DNA from: Solirubrobacteraceae bacterium | Lineage (GTDB): Bacteria; Actinomycetota; Thermoleophilia; Solirubrobacterales; Solirubrobacteraceae | Direction of reading: 5' to 3' | DNA: 9,871 nt | Assembly: GCA_025928415.1 (NCBI GenBank) | Contig: JAICJK010000055.1 | Coordinates: forward strand, 1-9,871 | In this document: positions 1-9,571 of the stretch, in pieces | Layout of the letters: the number at the start of each line of letters is the position of its first letter | How positions within the stretch are numbered: position 1 is the first letter of the stretch | Notes under the pieces: generated by a model | What the model saw: the letters and a program-made list of their open reading frames with translations, nothing else | What the model was told of the DNA's origin: nothing | The model's database searches: none | Position numbers and translations under genes: made by a program

Positions 1-6
1 CCCGGG

Positions 7-1160
7 ATGTTGCGAAGCAACTCCCAAGCCCCGCGGAGCGGGGCCTTCGTGCTGCTCGAGGACGGCGCCCGCTTCGACGGCGAGGCGTGCGGCGCCGACG
101 CCGCGGCGGTCGGGGAGGTCGTCTTCACGACCGGCATGAGCGGCTACCAGGAGTCGATGACCGACGCCTCGTTCGCGGGGCAGCTCATCACCTTCACCTA
201 CCCGCACATCGGCAACTACGGCGTGTCGGACGCCGCGATGGAGTCCGGCGCGATCTGGGCCCGCGCGGCGATCATGCGCTCGGCGACCAACCGGACCGAG
301 GCGCCGGGCGCGCGCGAGGGCTGGCTGGACTGGCTGACGCGCAGCGGCATCCCGGCGATCACCGGCGTGGACACGCGCGCGCTGGTGCGCCACATCCGCG
401 ACGCCGGCGCGATGCGCGGCGGCGTCTTCCCGGCGACGGTCGGCGAGGCGCGGGCCCGCGAGCTGATCGCCGCCGAGCCGTCGATGGTCGGCCGCGACCT
501 GGCCCGCGAGGTGACCACCTCGGAGATGGTCGTCCACGCCGCCGAGCACCCGGACCCCGTGCGGATCGCCGCGATCGACACCGGCATCAAGTCGTCGATC
601 GTCCGCCGCCTGGTCGCCCGCGGCGCGACCGTGGAGCTGCACCCGTGCACGACGACCGCGGCGCAGCTGCGGGCGCGCGACGCCGACGCCTACTTCCTGG
701 CCAACGGGCCGGGCGATCCCGCGGCGCTCGGCTACGTCGTGGACACGCTGCGCGAGCTCGTCGGCGTCAAGCCCGTCTTCGGCATCTGCATGGGCCACCA
801 GCTCCTGTCGCGCGCCGTCGGGCTGGACACCTTCAAGCTGCGCTTCGGCCACCGCGGCGCGAATCACCCCGTCAAGGACCTGCAGACCGGGCGCATCGAG
901 ATCACCGCGCAGAACCACGGCTTCGCGGTCCTCGCGCCCGACGGCGGGCAGACGATCGCCGCCGACGAGCCGGTGCGCTGGGAGACCGACTTCGGCGCCG
1001 CCGTGCTGTCCCACATCAACCTCTACGACCGCACCGTCGAAGGGCTCACCCTCCTCGACGTCCCGGGAGGCACCGTGCAGTACCACCCCGAGGCCGGGCC
1101 CGGCCCGCACGACTCGCTGTACCTCTTCGACCGCTTCCTCGACCAGATCCGGGCCGCCTG

Positions 1161-1161
<1 letters not shown>
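7..1161 (+). CDS. carA: Carbamoyl-phosphate synthase small (glutaminase) subunit CarA
   Basis: CarA hydrolyses glutamine and channels ammonia to CarB for carbamoyl phosphate synthesis, the entry to pyrimidine and arginine synthesis in the cytoplasm. The 384 residues match the usual family length. The N-terminal CPSase small domain covers about residues 13-145, with the typical TTGMSGYQE at 41-49. A class I glutamine amidotransferase domain covers about 186-380. Its nucleophile is Cys261 in FGICMGHQ, and His360 and Glu362 in QYHPE complete the triad. The substrate-loop motif FGHRGANHP (280-288) is intact. The ATG at 7 lies six bases from the window edge, so no ribosome site can be judged. Family members usually begin only a few residues before the (L/V)LEDG motif, here at 16-20, so the first dozen residues may not be translated; GTG at 49 is an alternative. 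The stop overlaps the carB start by one base (TGATG). Identity is certain; the start is not. Confidence 0.96.
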
Positions 1162-4273
<3,112 letters not shown>

Positions 4274-4277
<4 letters not shown>

Positions 4278-5080
4278 GCGCCGACCGGACGCTCGCGCCG
4301 TTCGGGCGCCGCCGTGCGGTCGTGGTCTCCGAGCGCCGCGTCGGCGCCTACTCGATCCTCGAGCTGGCCGATCGCGACGGGCCCGCCCCGCAGCCGGGGC
4401 AGTTCTACATGCTCGCCGCGGGGGCGGGATGGGGCGCCGGCGAGGACGAGCGCCCGTTCCTGCCGCGCGCCTTCTCGGCGATGGGCGGCGCGGGCGGGAC
4501 GCTGTGGTTCATGCTCGAGACCGTGGGGCCGGGCACGCGCCGCCTGGCGACGCTGCGCAAGGGCGAGGCCGTCTGGGCCCTCGGCCCGCTCGGCCGGCCG
4601 TTCGCCCGTCCGGAGGACGGGCGCCGGGCGCTGCTGTGCGGCGGCGGCATCGGCCTGCCGCCGCTGGTCTTCCTGTCCGGCGCGCTGCGCGACGCCGGGC
4701 TCGACGCGGTGCTGCAGCTCGGCTTCCGCGACGCCGCGCACGCGCAGGTCGCCGCGGGCTTCGCGGGCGCCCAGCTCGCCACCGACGACGGCTCCGTGGG
4801 CCACCACGGGCTGGTCACCGACCTGCTCGCCGCCGAGCTCGACGCCGACCCGCACGCGGTGGTCTACGCGTGCGGGCCGCCCGGCATGCTCGAGGCCGTG
4901 CGGCGGCTGTGCGTGGCCCGCGACGTCCCCGGCCGCCTCGCGCTGGAGGCGGGCATGGCCTGCGGCTACGGCGCCTGCTTCGGCTGCGTCGTCCCGCTGG
5001 CGGGCGGCGGCTACGCCCGCGTCTGCGTCGACGGGCCGGTCATGGAGGCGGCGGCGCTCGCCGAGATACCAGCCGCATGA
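4274..5080 (+). CDS. pyrK: Dihydroorotate dehydrogenase B electron transfer subunit PyrK
   Basis: PyrK carries FAD and a [2Fe-2S] cluster and passes electrons from PyrD's FMN to NAD+ in the class 1B enzyme. The GTG start lies in a GTGA overlap with the carB stop, and GAGGG at 4260-4264 is a plausible ribosome site nine bases upstream. The product has 268 residues, normal for the family. A ferredoxin-reductase-type FAD domain is at about 8-110, with the flavin-binding RAFS at 65-68. The NAD-binding domain is at about 115-215, with [15 protein letters not shown] (120-134) and YACGPPGML (198-206). The C-terminal iron-sulfur domain has Cys230, Cys235, Cys238 and Cys251, in C-x4-C-x2-C-x12-C spacing, after the conserved Glu225. 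That cysteine set separates PyrK from other ferredoxin reductases. The adjacent class 1B pyrD supports the call. The stop overlaps the pyrD start (ATGA). Confidence 0.94.
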
Positions 5081-5967
5081 GCCCGGTCGCCTTCTGCGGC
5101 CTGGAGCTCGCCCACCCGGTGCTCAACGGGTCGGGCACCTTCGACGCGATCGCGGCGCGCCGCGTGTTCGGGGACGCGCTCTTGGCGGCCTTCCCGTTCA
5201 GCGCGTTCGTGTCCAAGACGATCACGCTGGCGCCGCGCGACGGCAACCCGCCGCCGCGCCTGTGGGAGGCGGCCGCCGGCATGCTCAACTCGATCGGCCT
5301 GCCCAACAAGGGCCTGCAGCGCTACCTGGCCGAGGACCTTCCGCAGCTCGCGCAGCTGCCCGTCCCGCTGGTGACCAACGTCATGGGCGCCAATGCCGCG
5401 GAGCTCTGCGCGCTCGTGGAGGCCTGCGACGCCCGCGGTGAGATCGCCGCGCTCGAGCTCAACGTGTCCTGCCCGAACGTCGCGACGGGGCTCGACCTGG
5501 GGGCGGACCCGGCGTCGCTGGCGCCCGTCCTGCGCGAGGTGCGCCCGCTGACGCGCAAGCCGCTGATCGTCAAGCTCACGCCGAACACCGCGGACGTCGC
5601 GCGCGTCGCGCAGGCCGCCGAGGCCGAGGGCGCCGACGCCGTCTCGCTCATCAACACCCTGCGGGGGATGGCCGCGCACCCCGACGGCTCTGGGCGCCCG
5701 TGGCTCGGCGGCGGCCGCGGCGGCCTCTCCGGGCCGGCGCTGCGCCCCGTCGCGCTGGCGCAGGTCGCGGCGGTCGCCGAGCGCGTCGCGATCCCCATCG
5801 TGGGCATGGGCGGCATCCAGACCGCCGCGCACGCCCGGCAGTTCCTGGCGGCGGGCGCGACGCTGGTGGCGGTCGGCACCGAGTCCTTCCGCGATCCGAC
5901 GGTCGCGGGACGCCTGGGGTTGGCGCTGGCGGATTTGGCTGCACAGAGCGGAACGGCGGCGCCCTGA
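5077..5967 (+). CDS. pyrD: Dihydroorotate dehydrogenase (NAD+), catalytic subunit, class 1B
   Basis: This FMN enzyme oxidises dihydroorotate to orotate, the fourth step of UMP synthesis, as a complex with PyrK. The ATG in the ATGA overlap with pyrK gives 296 residues beginning [22 protein letters not shown] up to the phosphate-site region, a typical class 1 start with no membrane-targeting N-terminus. TIM-barrel motifs appear in order: Lys47 in SKTIT, NSIGLPN (71-77), the active-site loop LNVSCPN (128-134) with catalytic-base Cys132, Lys166 in VKLTPN, GGRGGLSG (212-219), and the FMN phosphate loop GMGGI (243-247). Cysteine as base marks class 1; class 2 enzymes use serine. Lys47 and Cys132 fall almost exactly where Lactococcus PyrDB has its equivalents (Lys48, Cys135, from memory). 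This is the last gene of the overlapping pyrimidine block and is followed by the longest non-coding gap in the window. Confidence 0.95.
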   Translation: MSPVAFCGLELAHPVLNGSGTFDAIAARRVFGDALLAAFPFSAFVSKTITLAPRDGNPPPRLWEAAAGMLNSIGLPNKGLQRYLAEDLPQLAQLPVPLVTNVMGANAAELCALVEACDARGEIAALELNVSCPNVATGLDLGADPASLAPVLREVRPLTRKPLIVKLTPNTADVARVAQAAEAEGADAVSLINTLRGMAAHPDGSGRPWLGGGRGGLSGPALRPVALAQVAAVAERVAIPIVGMGGIQTAAHARQFLAAGATLVAVGTESFRDPTVAGRLGLALADLAAQSGTAAP

Positions 5968-5981
5968 CCTGCCCGCCGGGC

Positions 5982-6003
5982 GCGGTTTGGACCCTGAAAC
6001 CGC
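5982..6003. repeat. Inverted repeat (7-bp arms) just after pyrD
   Basis: GCGGTTT at 5982-5988 is exactly complementary to AAACCGC at 5997-6003, with an eight-base loop. It starts 15 bases after the pyrD stop, a place where a transcript-end hairpin would fit. No run of T follows on the plus strand (the next bases are TGCAAAACC), so it is not a standard intrinsic terminator. CCCTG (5992-5996) can instead pair with CAGGG (6012-6016), which would exclude this hairpin. A role in ending or stabilising the pyr mRNA is inference. Confidence 0.5.
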
Positions 6004-6019
6004 TGCAAAACCAGGGATC

Positions 6020-6036
6020 GACGCTCAACCGGCGTC
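6020..6036. repeat. Short inverted repeat (5-bp arms) in the pyrD-mihF gap
   Basis: GACGC at 6020-6024 pairs with GCGTC at 6032-6036 around a seven-base loop. It is short enough to occur by chance in DNA this rich in GC. It is listed because it is one of a row of hairpins filling the gap. Confidence 0.25.
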
Positions 6037-6047
6037 AAGAAGCGTGG

Positions 6048-6068
6048 ACCTCGACTGGAGGTCGAGGT
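6048..6068. repeat. Inverted repeat (8-bp arms) in the pyrD-mihF gap
   Basis: ACCTCGAC at 6048-6055 is exactly complementary to GTCGAGGT at 6061-6068, with a five-base loop TGGAG. It ends nine bases before the larger palindrome. No T-run follows. It could be a stem in a read-through transcript from pyrD or a protein-binding site; the sequence does not decide which. Confidence 0.5.
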
Positions 6069-6076
6069 GAATTGGG

Positions 6077-6102
6077 CTCCGCGGGCGACATCGCCCGCGG
6101 AG
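6077..6102. promoter_or_regulatory. Perfect 12-bp palindrome overlapping the mihF promoter
   Basis: CTCCGCGGGCGA at 6077-6088 and TCGCCCGCGGAG at 6091-6102 are exact reverse complements around a two-base centre, CA. The right arm ends six bases before the probable -10 box of mihF, and the palindrome contains the only reasonable -35 candidate (GCGACA, 6085-6090). A protein dimer bound here would be well placed to block or modulate transcription of mihF. Alternatively, in RNA reading through from pyrD it would form a very stable GC-rich hairpin, but no T-run follows, so it is not a classical terminator. The repeat is directly visible; its role is inference. Confidence 0.6.
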
Positions 6103-6114
6103 ACGGGGTATATT
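6085..6114 (+). promoter_or_regulatory. Probable leaderless promoter of mihF
   Basis: The -10 candidate TATATT at 6109-6114 stands out in a region otherwise almost free of A/T runs and is preceded by GGGG. GCGACA at 6085-6090 matches four bases of the TTGACA consensus at an 18-base spacing. Transcription starting 7-10 bases after the -10 box would begin at 6121-6124, leaving zero to three bases before the ATG at 6124. No Shine-Dalgarno sequence lies between. Leaderless transcripts are common in actinobacteria, which supports this reading. Confidence 0.6.
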
Positions 6115-6123
6115 CGCCCGCCG

Positions 6124-6465
6124 ATGCCGCCGGCCCAGCACATGCCCCCAAAGCACGCCTCAGCCCCTGAGCGCAGCTTGAACCAGCGCATGGATGCACT
6201 CCAGCGCGCGAACCAGATCCGCACCCGACGGGCGCAGCTCAAGCGGGACCTGAAGGGGGGCAGGGTGTCGATCCACACGCTGCTGCTCGACCCCCCGGAG
6301 TTCCTGGAGACCGCCAAGGTCTTCGACATGCTCCTGGCGGTCCCGAAGTACGGGCGCGTGAAGGCCAACAAGGTGCTCGGGACGTGCCGCATCTCGCCGT
6401 CGAAGACGATCGGCGGGCTGAGCGAGCGCCAGCGCAACGAGCTCGTCTCGCTGCTGCGCCGCTAG
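6124..6465 (+). CDS. mihF: Actinobacterial integration host factor MihF
   Basis: MihF is a small nucleoid-associated DNA-binding protein. It is unrelated in sequence to the IHF of E. coli, supports phage L5 integration in mycobacteria and affects nucleoid structure and gene expression. Taken from ATG 6124 the protein has 113 residues. A basic helix-rich part (about 20-45, with RANQIRTRRAQLKRDLKGG) is followed by the conserved core LLAVPKYGRVKANKVL (70-85), which corresponds to LPKVGKVKAQEIM in mycobacteria and holds the helix-turn-helix. The end, GGLSERQRNELVSLL (97-111), matches the family signature GLGDRQRKALL. ATG 6124 is preferred because the likely -10 box lies just upstream; an in-frame ATG at 6067 lies upstream of that promoter. 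ATG 6142 is a second possibility, since residues 1-18 look poorly conserved. gmk follows after 28 bases, the order seen in many actinobacteria. Confidence 0.9.
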   Translation: MPPAQHMPPKHASAPERSLNQRMDALQRANQIRTRRAQLKRDLKGGRVSIHTLLLDPPEFLETAKVFDMLLAVPKYGRVKANKVLGTCRISPSKTIGGLSERQRNELVSLLRR

Positions 6466-6493
6466 CCGCGCGCACCGGACGGGCCGCCGCGGG

Positions 6494-7048
6494 ATGCCCC
6501 GGGTCTTCGTCATCACCGGGCCGTCGGGGGTCGGCAAGGGCACGCTGATCAAGCTGCTGCGCGAGCGCGTGCCCGAGCTCGAGCTCAGCGTGTCCGCCAC
6601 CACGCGCGACCCGCGGCCTGGGGAGCACGACGGCGTCGACTACCACTTCCTCAGCGACGAGGAGTTCGAGCGGCGCGTCGCCGCCGGCGAGTTCGTCGAG
6701 CACGCGGCCTACTCCGGCCGGCGCTACGGCACGCTGCGCTCCGATCTCGAGCGCCGCACCTCCGCCGGCCACCCGGTGGTCCTCGAGATCGAGCTCCAGG
6801 GTGCCCGCCAGGTGCGCCGGACCCTGCCCGAGGCGGTGCAGATCTTCATCGCCCCGCCGTCGGGCGACGCGCTGCGCACGCGCCTGATCGGTCGCGGCAC
6901 CGAGCCGCCCGAGCAGGTCGAGTCGCGGCTGCACGTCGCCGAGGACGAGCTGAAGGCCGAGCACGAGTTCGCGCATCGCGTCGTCAACGACCGTCTCGAG
7001 GACGCCGTGGAGCGCCTCGTGGCGCTCGTCCGGGCCGAGCTGAGCTGA
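6494..7048 (+). CDS. gmk: Guanylate kinase
   Basis: Guanylate kinase phosphorylates GMP to GDP with ATP in the cytoplasm, an essential step in guanine nucleotide supply. The 184 residues are close to a minimal family member. The P-loop GPSGVGKGT is at 9-17. The GMP-binding domain includes Ser35 and the SATTRDPRPGE motif (35-45), DYHFLS (49-54) and EHAAYSGRRYGT (69-80). LEIELQGARQV (97-107) corresponds to the usual LEIDVQGA, with Glu100 conservatively replacing aspartate. The lid arginines lie in RTRLIGRGTE (128-137), and the family ending VVNDRLEDAVERL is at 163-175. No in-frame start exists between the mihF stop and this ATG, and no promoter is visible in the 28-base gap, so it is probably cotranscribed with mihF. 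Confidence 0.96.
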   Translation: MPRVFVITGPSGVGKGTLIKLLRERVPELELSVSATTRDPRPGEHDGVDYHFLSDEEFERRVAAGEFVEHAAYSGRRYGTLRSDLERRTSAGHPVVLEIELQGARQVRRTLPEAVQIFIAPPSGDALRTRLIGRGTEPPEQVESRLHVAEDELKAEHEFAHRVVNDRLEDAVERLVALVRAELS

Positions 7049-7070
7049 CGGTCGGCTGACGCGCTGCCGC

Positions 7071-7076
7071 TACACT
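7071..7076 (+). promoter_or_regulatory. Probable -10 box of a leaderless rpoZ promoter
   Basis: TACACT fits the TANNNT pattern, and six bases separate it from the GTG start at 7083, so the expected start of transcription coincides with that G. No Shine-Dalgarno sequence is present. The -35 element is unclear: CTGACG (7045-7050) resembles TTGACA but lies 20 bases away, longer than optimal. The box lies in the 34-base gmk-rpoZ gap, so rpoZ may be transcribed both from here and by read-through. Confidence 0.5.
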
Positions 7077-7082
7077 GCGAGC

Positions 7083-7310
7083 GTGATCCAGCCCCGCATC
7101 GACACCCTCCTCGAGCACGTCGACTCCAACTACGCGTCCGTGCTCGTGGCCGCCAAGCGCGCCCGTCAGATCAACTCCTACTACCACAACCTCGGTGAGG
7201 GGACGTTCGACGAGTTCCCGCCGCCGATGGTGGAGTCCGGGTCGAAGAACTACCTGACGATCGCCCTCGAGGAGGTCGCGCAGGGCAAGATCAAGTACCA
7301 GTACCGCTAG
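7083..7310 (+). CDS. rpoZ: DNA-directed RNA polymerase subunit omega
   Basis: Omega binds the beta-prime subunit and helps assemble and stabilise RNA polymerase. The 75 residues contain the family core: IDTLLEHVDSNYASVLVAAKRARQIN (6-31, read in two parts: LLEHVDSNYASVLV and AAKRARQIN), corresponding to the helix pair with RARQI found in most omegas. SKNYLTIALEEVAQGKIKY (54-72) matches the conserved SxKPLxxALEEIaxGKI segment. The middle (about 33-53, with FDEFPPPMVESG) is the variable linker. The GTG start is chosen because the protein aligns from here and a -10 box lies at the leaderless spacing. It lies 34 bases after gmk and 9 bases before coaBC, the usual gmk-rpoZ-coaBC order of many bacteria. 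Confidence 0.94.
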   Translation: MIQPRIDTLLEHVDSNYASVLVAAKRARQINSYYHNLGEGTFDEFPPPMVESGSKNYLTIALEEVAQGKIKYQYR

Positions 7311-7319
7311 GCGGCCGGC

Positions 7320-8597
7320 GTGGCGCGCATCCTCGTCGGGGTCAGCGGCGGGATCGCGGCCTACAAGGCGCTGGAGCTCGTCCGCCTCGCGACGAAGGCC
7401 GGGCACGCCGTCCGCGTCGTGCAGACGCCGACGGCCCAGCGGTTCGTCGGCGCCGCCTCGTTCGCCGCACTCACCGGCGCGCCGGTGCTGACCTCGGAGT
7501 TCGAGCGCGACCCCAGCCGCGGCGCCTTCCCCGACCAGGCGCCGCCGGACCACGAGCCGGCCAGCCATCTCGAGCTCGTCCGCAACGCCGACGCCTACCT
7601 CGTGGCGCCGGCCGGCGCGAACACGCTGGCCAAGCTGGCCCACGGCCTGGCCGACAACCTGCTGACCAGCGCCGCGCTCGCGGCGCGCTGCCCGCTGCTC
7701 GTCGCCCCCGCCATGAACGACGCGATGTGGGAGCACCCGGCGACGCAGGCCAACCTCGCGCTGTTGCGGGAGCGCGGGGTGAGCGTCGTGGAGCCGGGGA
7801 CCGGCGCGCTGGCCACCAAGGGCGAGTGGGGGCCGGGGCGCCTGGCCGAGCCGCCCGAGCTGCTGGCGGCCGTGGAGGCCGCGCTCGCGCCGGAGGCCGC
7901 CGCGGGCGGGCCGTGGGACGGGCTGTCGGTGCTGGTGACCGCGGGCGGGACCCGCGAGCCGATCGACGCGGTGCGCTACGTGGGCAACCGCTCCAGCGGG
8001 CGCATGGGCTTCGCGCTCGCGGCGGAGGCCGCGGCGCTCGGCGCCGGCGTGACCGTGGTCGCCGCGAACGTCGCCCTCGACCGCCACCCGGGCGTACGGT
8101 ACGTCGAGGTGCAGACCGCTGCCGAGCTCCAGGCCGCGTGCGCGGCGTCCTTCGGGGACTGCGACGTCCTGCTGATGGCGGCGGCCGTCGCCGACTTCCG
8201 GCCCGAGCAGGCCGCCGCGGAGAAGCTCAAGAAGGCCGGGCGCGAGGTGCTCGAGCTGCGCCTGGAGGCCACGCCGGACGTGCTGGCCGGGCTGGCCGCG
8301 GCGCGCCGCCCCGGCCAGGTCCTGATCGGCTTCGCCGCCGAGACGGGCGCCGCCACCGCCGTGGCCTACGGGCGCGACAAGCTCGAGCGCAAGGGCCTGG
8401 ACGCCGTCGTGGTCAACGACGTCGGGCAGCCGGGCATCGGGTTCGACGCCGCCGACAACCAGGTCACGATCGTGACCGCCGGCGGCGAGCAGGCCGTCCC
8501 GCGCGCGGACAAGGCGGCGATCGCCCGGGCCGTGCTGCGGGTGGCCGACGACCTGCTCGGCGCGACCGCGGCCCCCGCGCGGCGGCTGGGGGGCTGA
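7320..8597 (+). CDS. coaBC: Bifunctional phosphopantothenoylcysteine decarboxylase / phosphopantothenate-cysteine ligase
   Basis: CoaBC couples cysteine to phosphopantothenate (CoaB) and decarboxylates the product to phosphopantetheine (CoaC, FMN-dependent) on the way to coenzyme A. The 425 residues start at GTG 7320. The CoaC domain is about 1-190: GVSGGIAAYK (7-16), His83 in ASHLELVRNAD as the expected catalytic histidine, the FMN-binding LVAPAGANTLAKLAHGLADN region (94-113), and PAMNDAMW (130-137) with Asn133. At the position of E. coli Cys158 (CGDIGPGR) this protein has Lys167 (KGEWGPGR). The CoaB domain is about 200-415: VTAGGTREPID (206-216), Asn223 in GNRSSG, AAAVADFRP (287-295), Lys302 in EKLKK, and GFAAET (337-342). 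Asn223 and Lys302 match the E. coli catalytic residues Asn210 and Lys289. Residues 63-80 form a charged, proline-rich insertion before His83. The stop overlaps the next start (TGATG). Confidence 0.95.
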   Translation: MARILVGVSGGIAAYKALELVRLATKAGHAVRVVQTPTAQRFVGAASFAALTGAPVLTSEFERDPSRGAFPDQAPPDHEPASHLELVRNADAYLVAPAGANTLAKLAHGLADNLLTSAALAARCPLLVAPAMNDAMWEHPATQANLALLRERGVSVVEPGTGALATKGEWGPGRLAEPPELLAAVEAALAPEAAAGGPWDGLSVLVTAGGTREPIDAVRYVGNRSSGRMGFALAAEAAALGAGVTVVAANVALDRHPGVRYVEVQTAAELQAACAASFGDCDVLLMAAAVADFRPEQAAAEKLKKAGREVLELRLEATPDVLAGLAAARRPGQVLIGFAAETGAATAVAYGRDKLERKGLDAVVVNDVGQPGIGFDAADNQVTIVTAGGEQAVPRADKAAIARAVLRVADDLLGATAAPARRLGG

Positions 8598-9571
8598 TGG
8601 CCAGCGTCGACGAGGGCTCGCGGCGGGCCGGCGAGGACGAGATCGGCGCGGCGGTCACCCTCGCCCGCGGGCTCAAGGCCGCGGTCCGGCGGGTCGCCGA
8701 GGTGCGCGAGGAGCTGCTCGACGACCTGCTGGTGTGCATCGTCGCCGAGGGCCACGTCCTGCTGGAGGACCTGCCCGGCGTCGGCAAGACGACGCTGGCC
8801 CGCGCGCTGGCCGGCGCGATCGGGCTGCAGTTCGCGCGCGTGCAGTGCACGGCCGACCTGCTGCCCGCGGACGTCGTGGGGACCAACGTCTTCAACCGCC
8901 GCGAGGAGCGCTTCGAGTTCCGTCCCGGCCCGATCTTCGCCAACGTCGTGCTCGTCGACGAGATCAACCGCGCGTCGCCCAAGACGCAGTCCGGCCTGCT
9001 GGAGTGCATGCAGGAGCGGCGGGTGACCGTCGACGTCTCCACCCACGAGCTCGCCCGCCCGTTCCTCGTGCTCGCCACCCAGAACCCGATCGAGTTCGAG
9101 GGCACCTACCCGCTGCCCGAGGCCCAGGTCGACCGCTTCATGGCGCGCCTGTCGCTCGGCTACCCATCCGCGGCCGGCGAGGCGGACATGCTGCGCTCGC
9201 ACGAGGGCGGGGACCGTCTGGTCGACGAGCTCGAGCCCGTGGCCGACGCCGGCGAGCTGCTGGCCGCGCAGGACGCCGCCCGGCGCGTCCACGCCTCCGA
9301 CGCGCTGCGCGGCTACGTCGTCGCCCTGCTCAGCCGCACGCGCGAGGACCCACGCCTGGACCTCGGCGCGAGCCCGCGCGCCGGGCTGATGCTGCTGCGC
9401 GCGGCGAAGGCCCGGGCGCTGCTGCTCGGGCGCGATCACGCGCTCCCCGACGACGTGCAGGCCCTGGCCGGCACCGTCCTCGGCCATCGCCTCGTCCTCG
9501 CGCCCGACGCCCTCGACGTCACGGGCGAGCAGGTCGTGGCCGAAGCGCTGGCGGCGACCCGGGCGTTCTGA
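8597..9571 (+). CDS. MoxR-family AAA+ ATPase
   Basis: MoxR ATPases act as chaperone-like or regulatory AAA+ proteins, often encoded beside DUF58 and von Willebrand A-domain proteins; the target here cannot be read from sequence. The ATG in the TGATG overlap with coaBC gives 324 residues. The AAA+ core shows Walker A LPGVGKTT (59-66, Lys64), Walker B VVLVDE (117-122), the MoxR-typical INRASPKTQSGLLECMQE (123-140), sensor 1 Asn163 in ATQNP, the EGTYPLPEAQVDRF segment (168-181) with probable arginine finger Arg180, and sensor 2 Arg261 in ASPRAG. All key ATPase residues are present. Length and motifs fit the MRP subfamily of about 320 residues. The residues before about 15 are acidic and poorly conserved. 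The following gene resembles DUF58, the usual partner. Cotranscription with coaBC is likely from the overlap, although the roles are unrelated. Confidence 0.92.
   Translation: MASVDEGSRRAGEDEIGAAVTLARGLKAAVRRVAEVREELLDDLLVCIVAEGHVLLEDLPGVGKTTLARALAGAIGLQFARVQCTADLLPADVVGTNVFNRREERFEFRPGPIFANVVLVDEINRASPKTQSGLLECMQERRVTVDVSTHELARPFLVLATQNPIEFEGTYPLPEAQVDRFMARLSLGYPSAAGEADMLRSHEGGDRLVDELEPVADAGELLAAQDAARRVHASDALRGYVVALLSRTREDPRLDLGASPRAGLMLLRAAKARALLLGRDHALPDDVQALAGTVLGHRLVLAPDALDVTGEQVVAEALAATRAF

Noticed and set aside
87..1160. 358-residue N-terminal extension of CarB starting at 87
   Set aside because: The extra sequence is an arginine-rich out-of-frame reading of carA. CarB homology begins exactly at ATG 1161.
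6077..6102. Intrinsic terminator for the pyr operon at the palindrome
   Set aside because: The two-base centre is too tight for a normal loop and no T-run follows. A regulatory site fits its position better, though a hairpin role cannot be excluded.
6067..6123. 19-residue longer start for MihF at ATG 6067
   Set aside because: It would begin in one hairpin and read through the palindrome and the -10 box. These residues do not resemble the family.
5700..6170. Plus-strand open frame of 156 codons running from pyrD into the gap
   Set aside because: Most of it is a shadow frame of pyrD. The remainder crosses the hairpins and promoter, and no ribosome site or known domain supports it.
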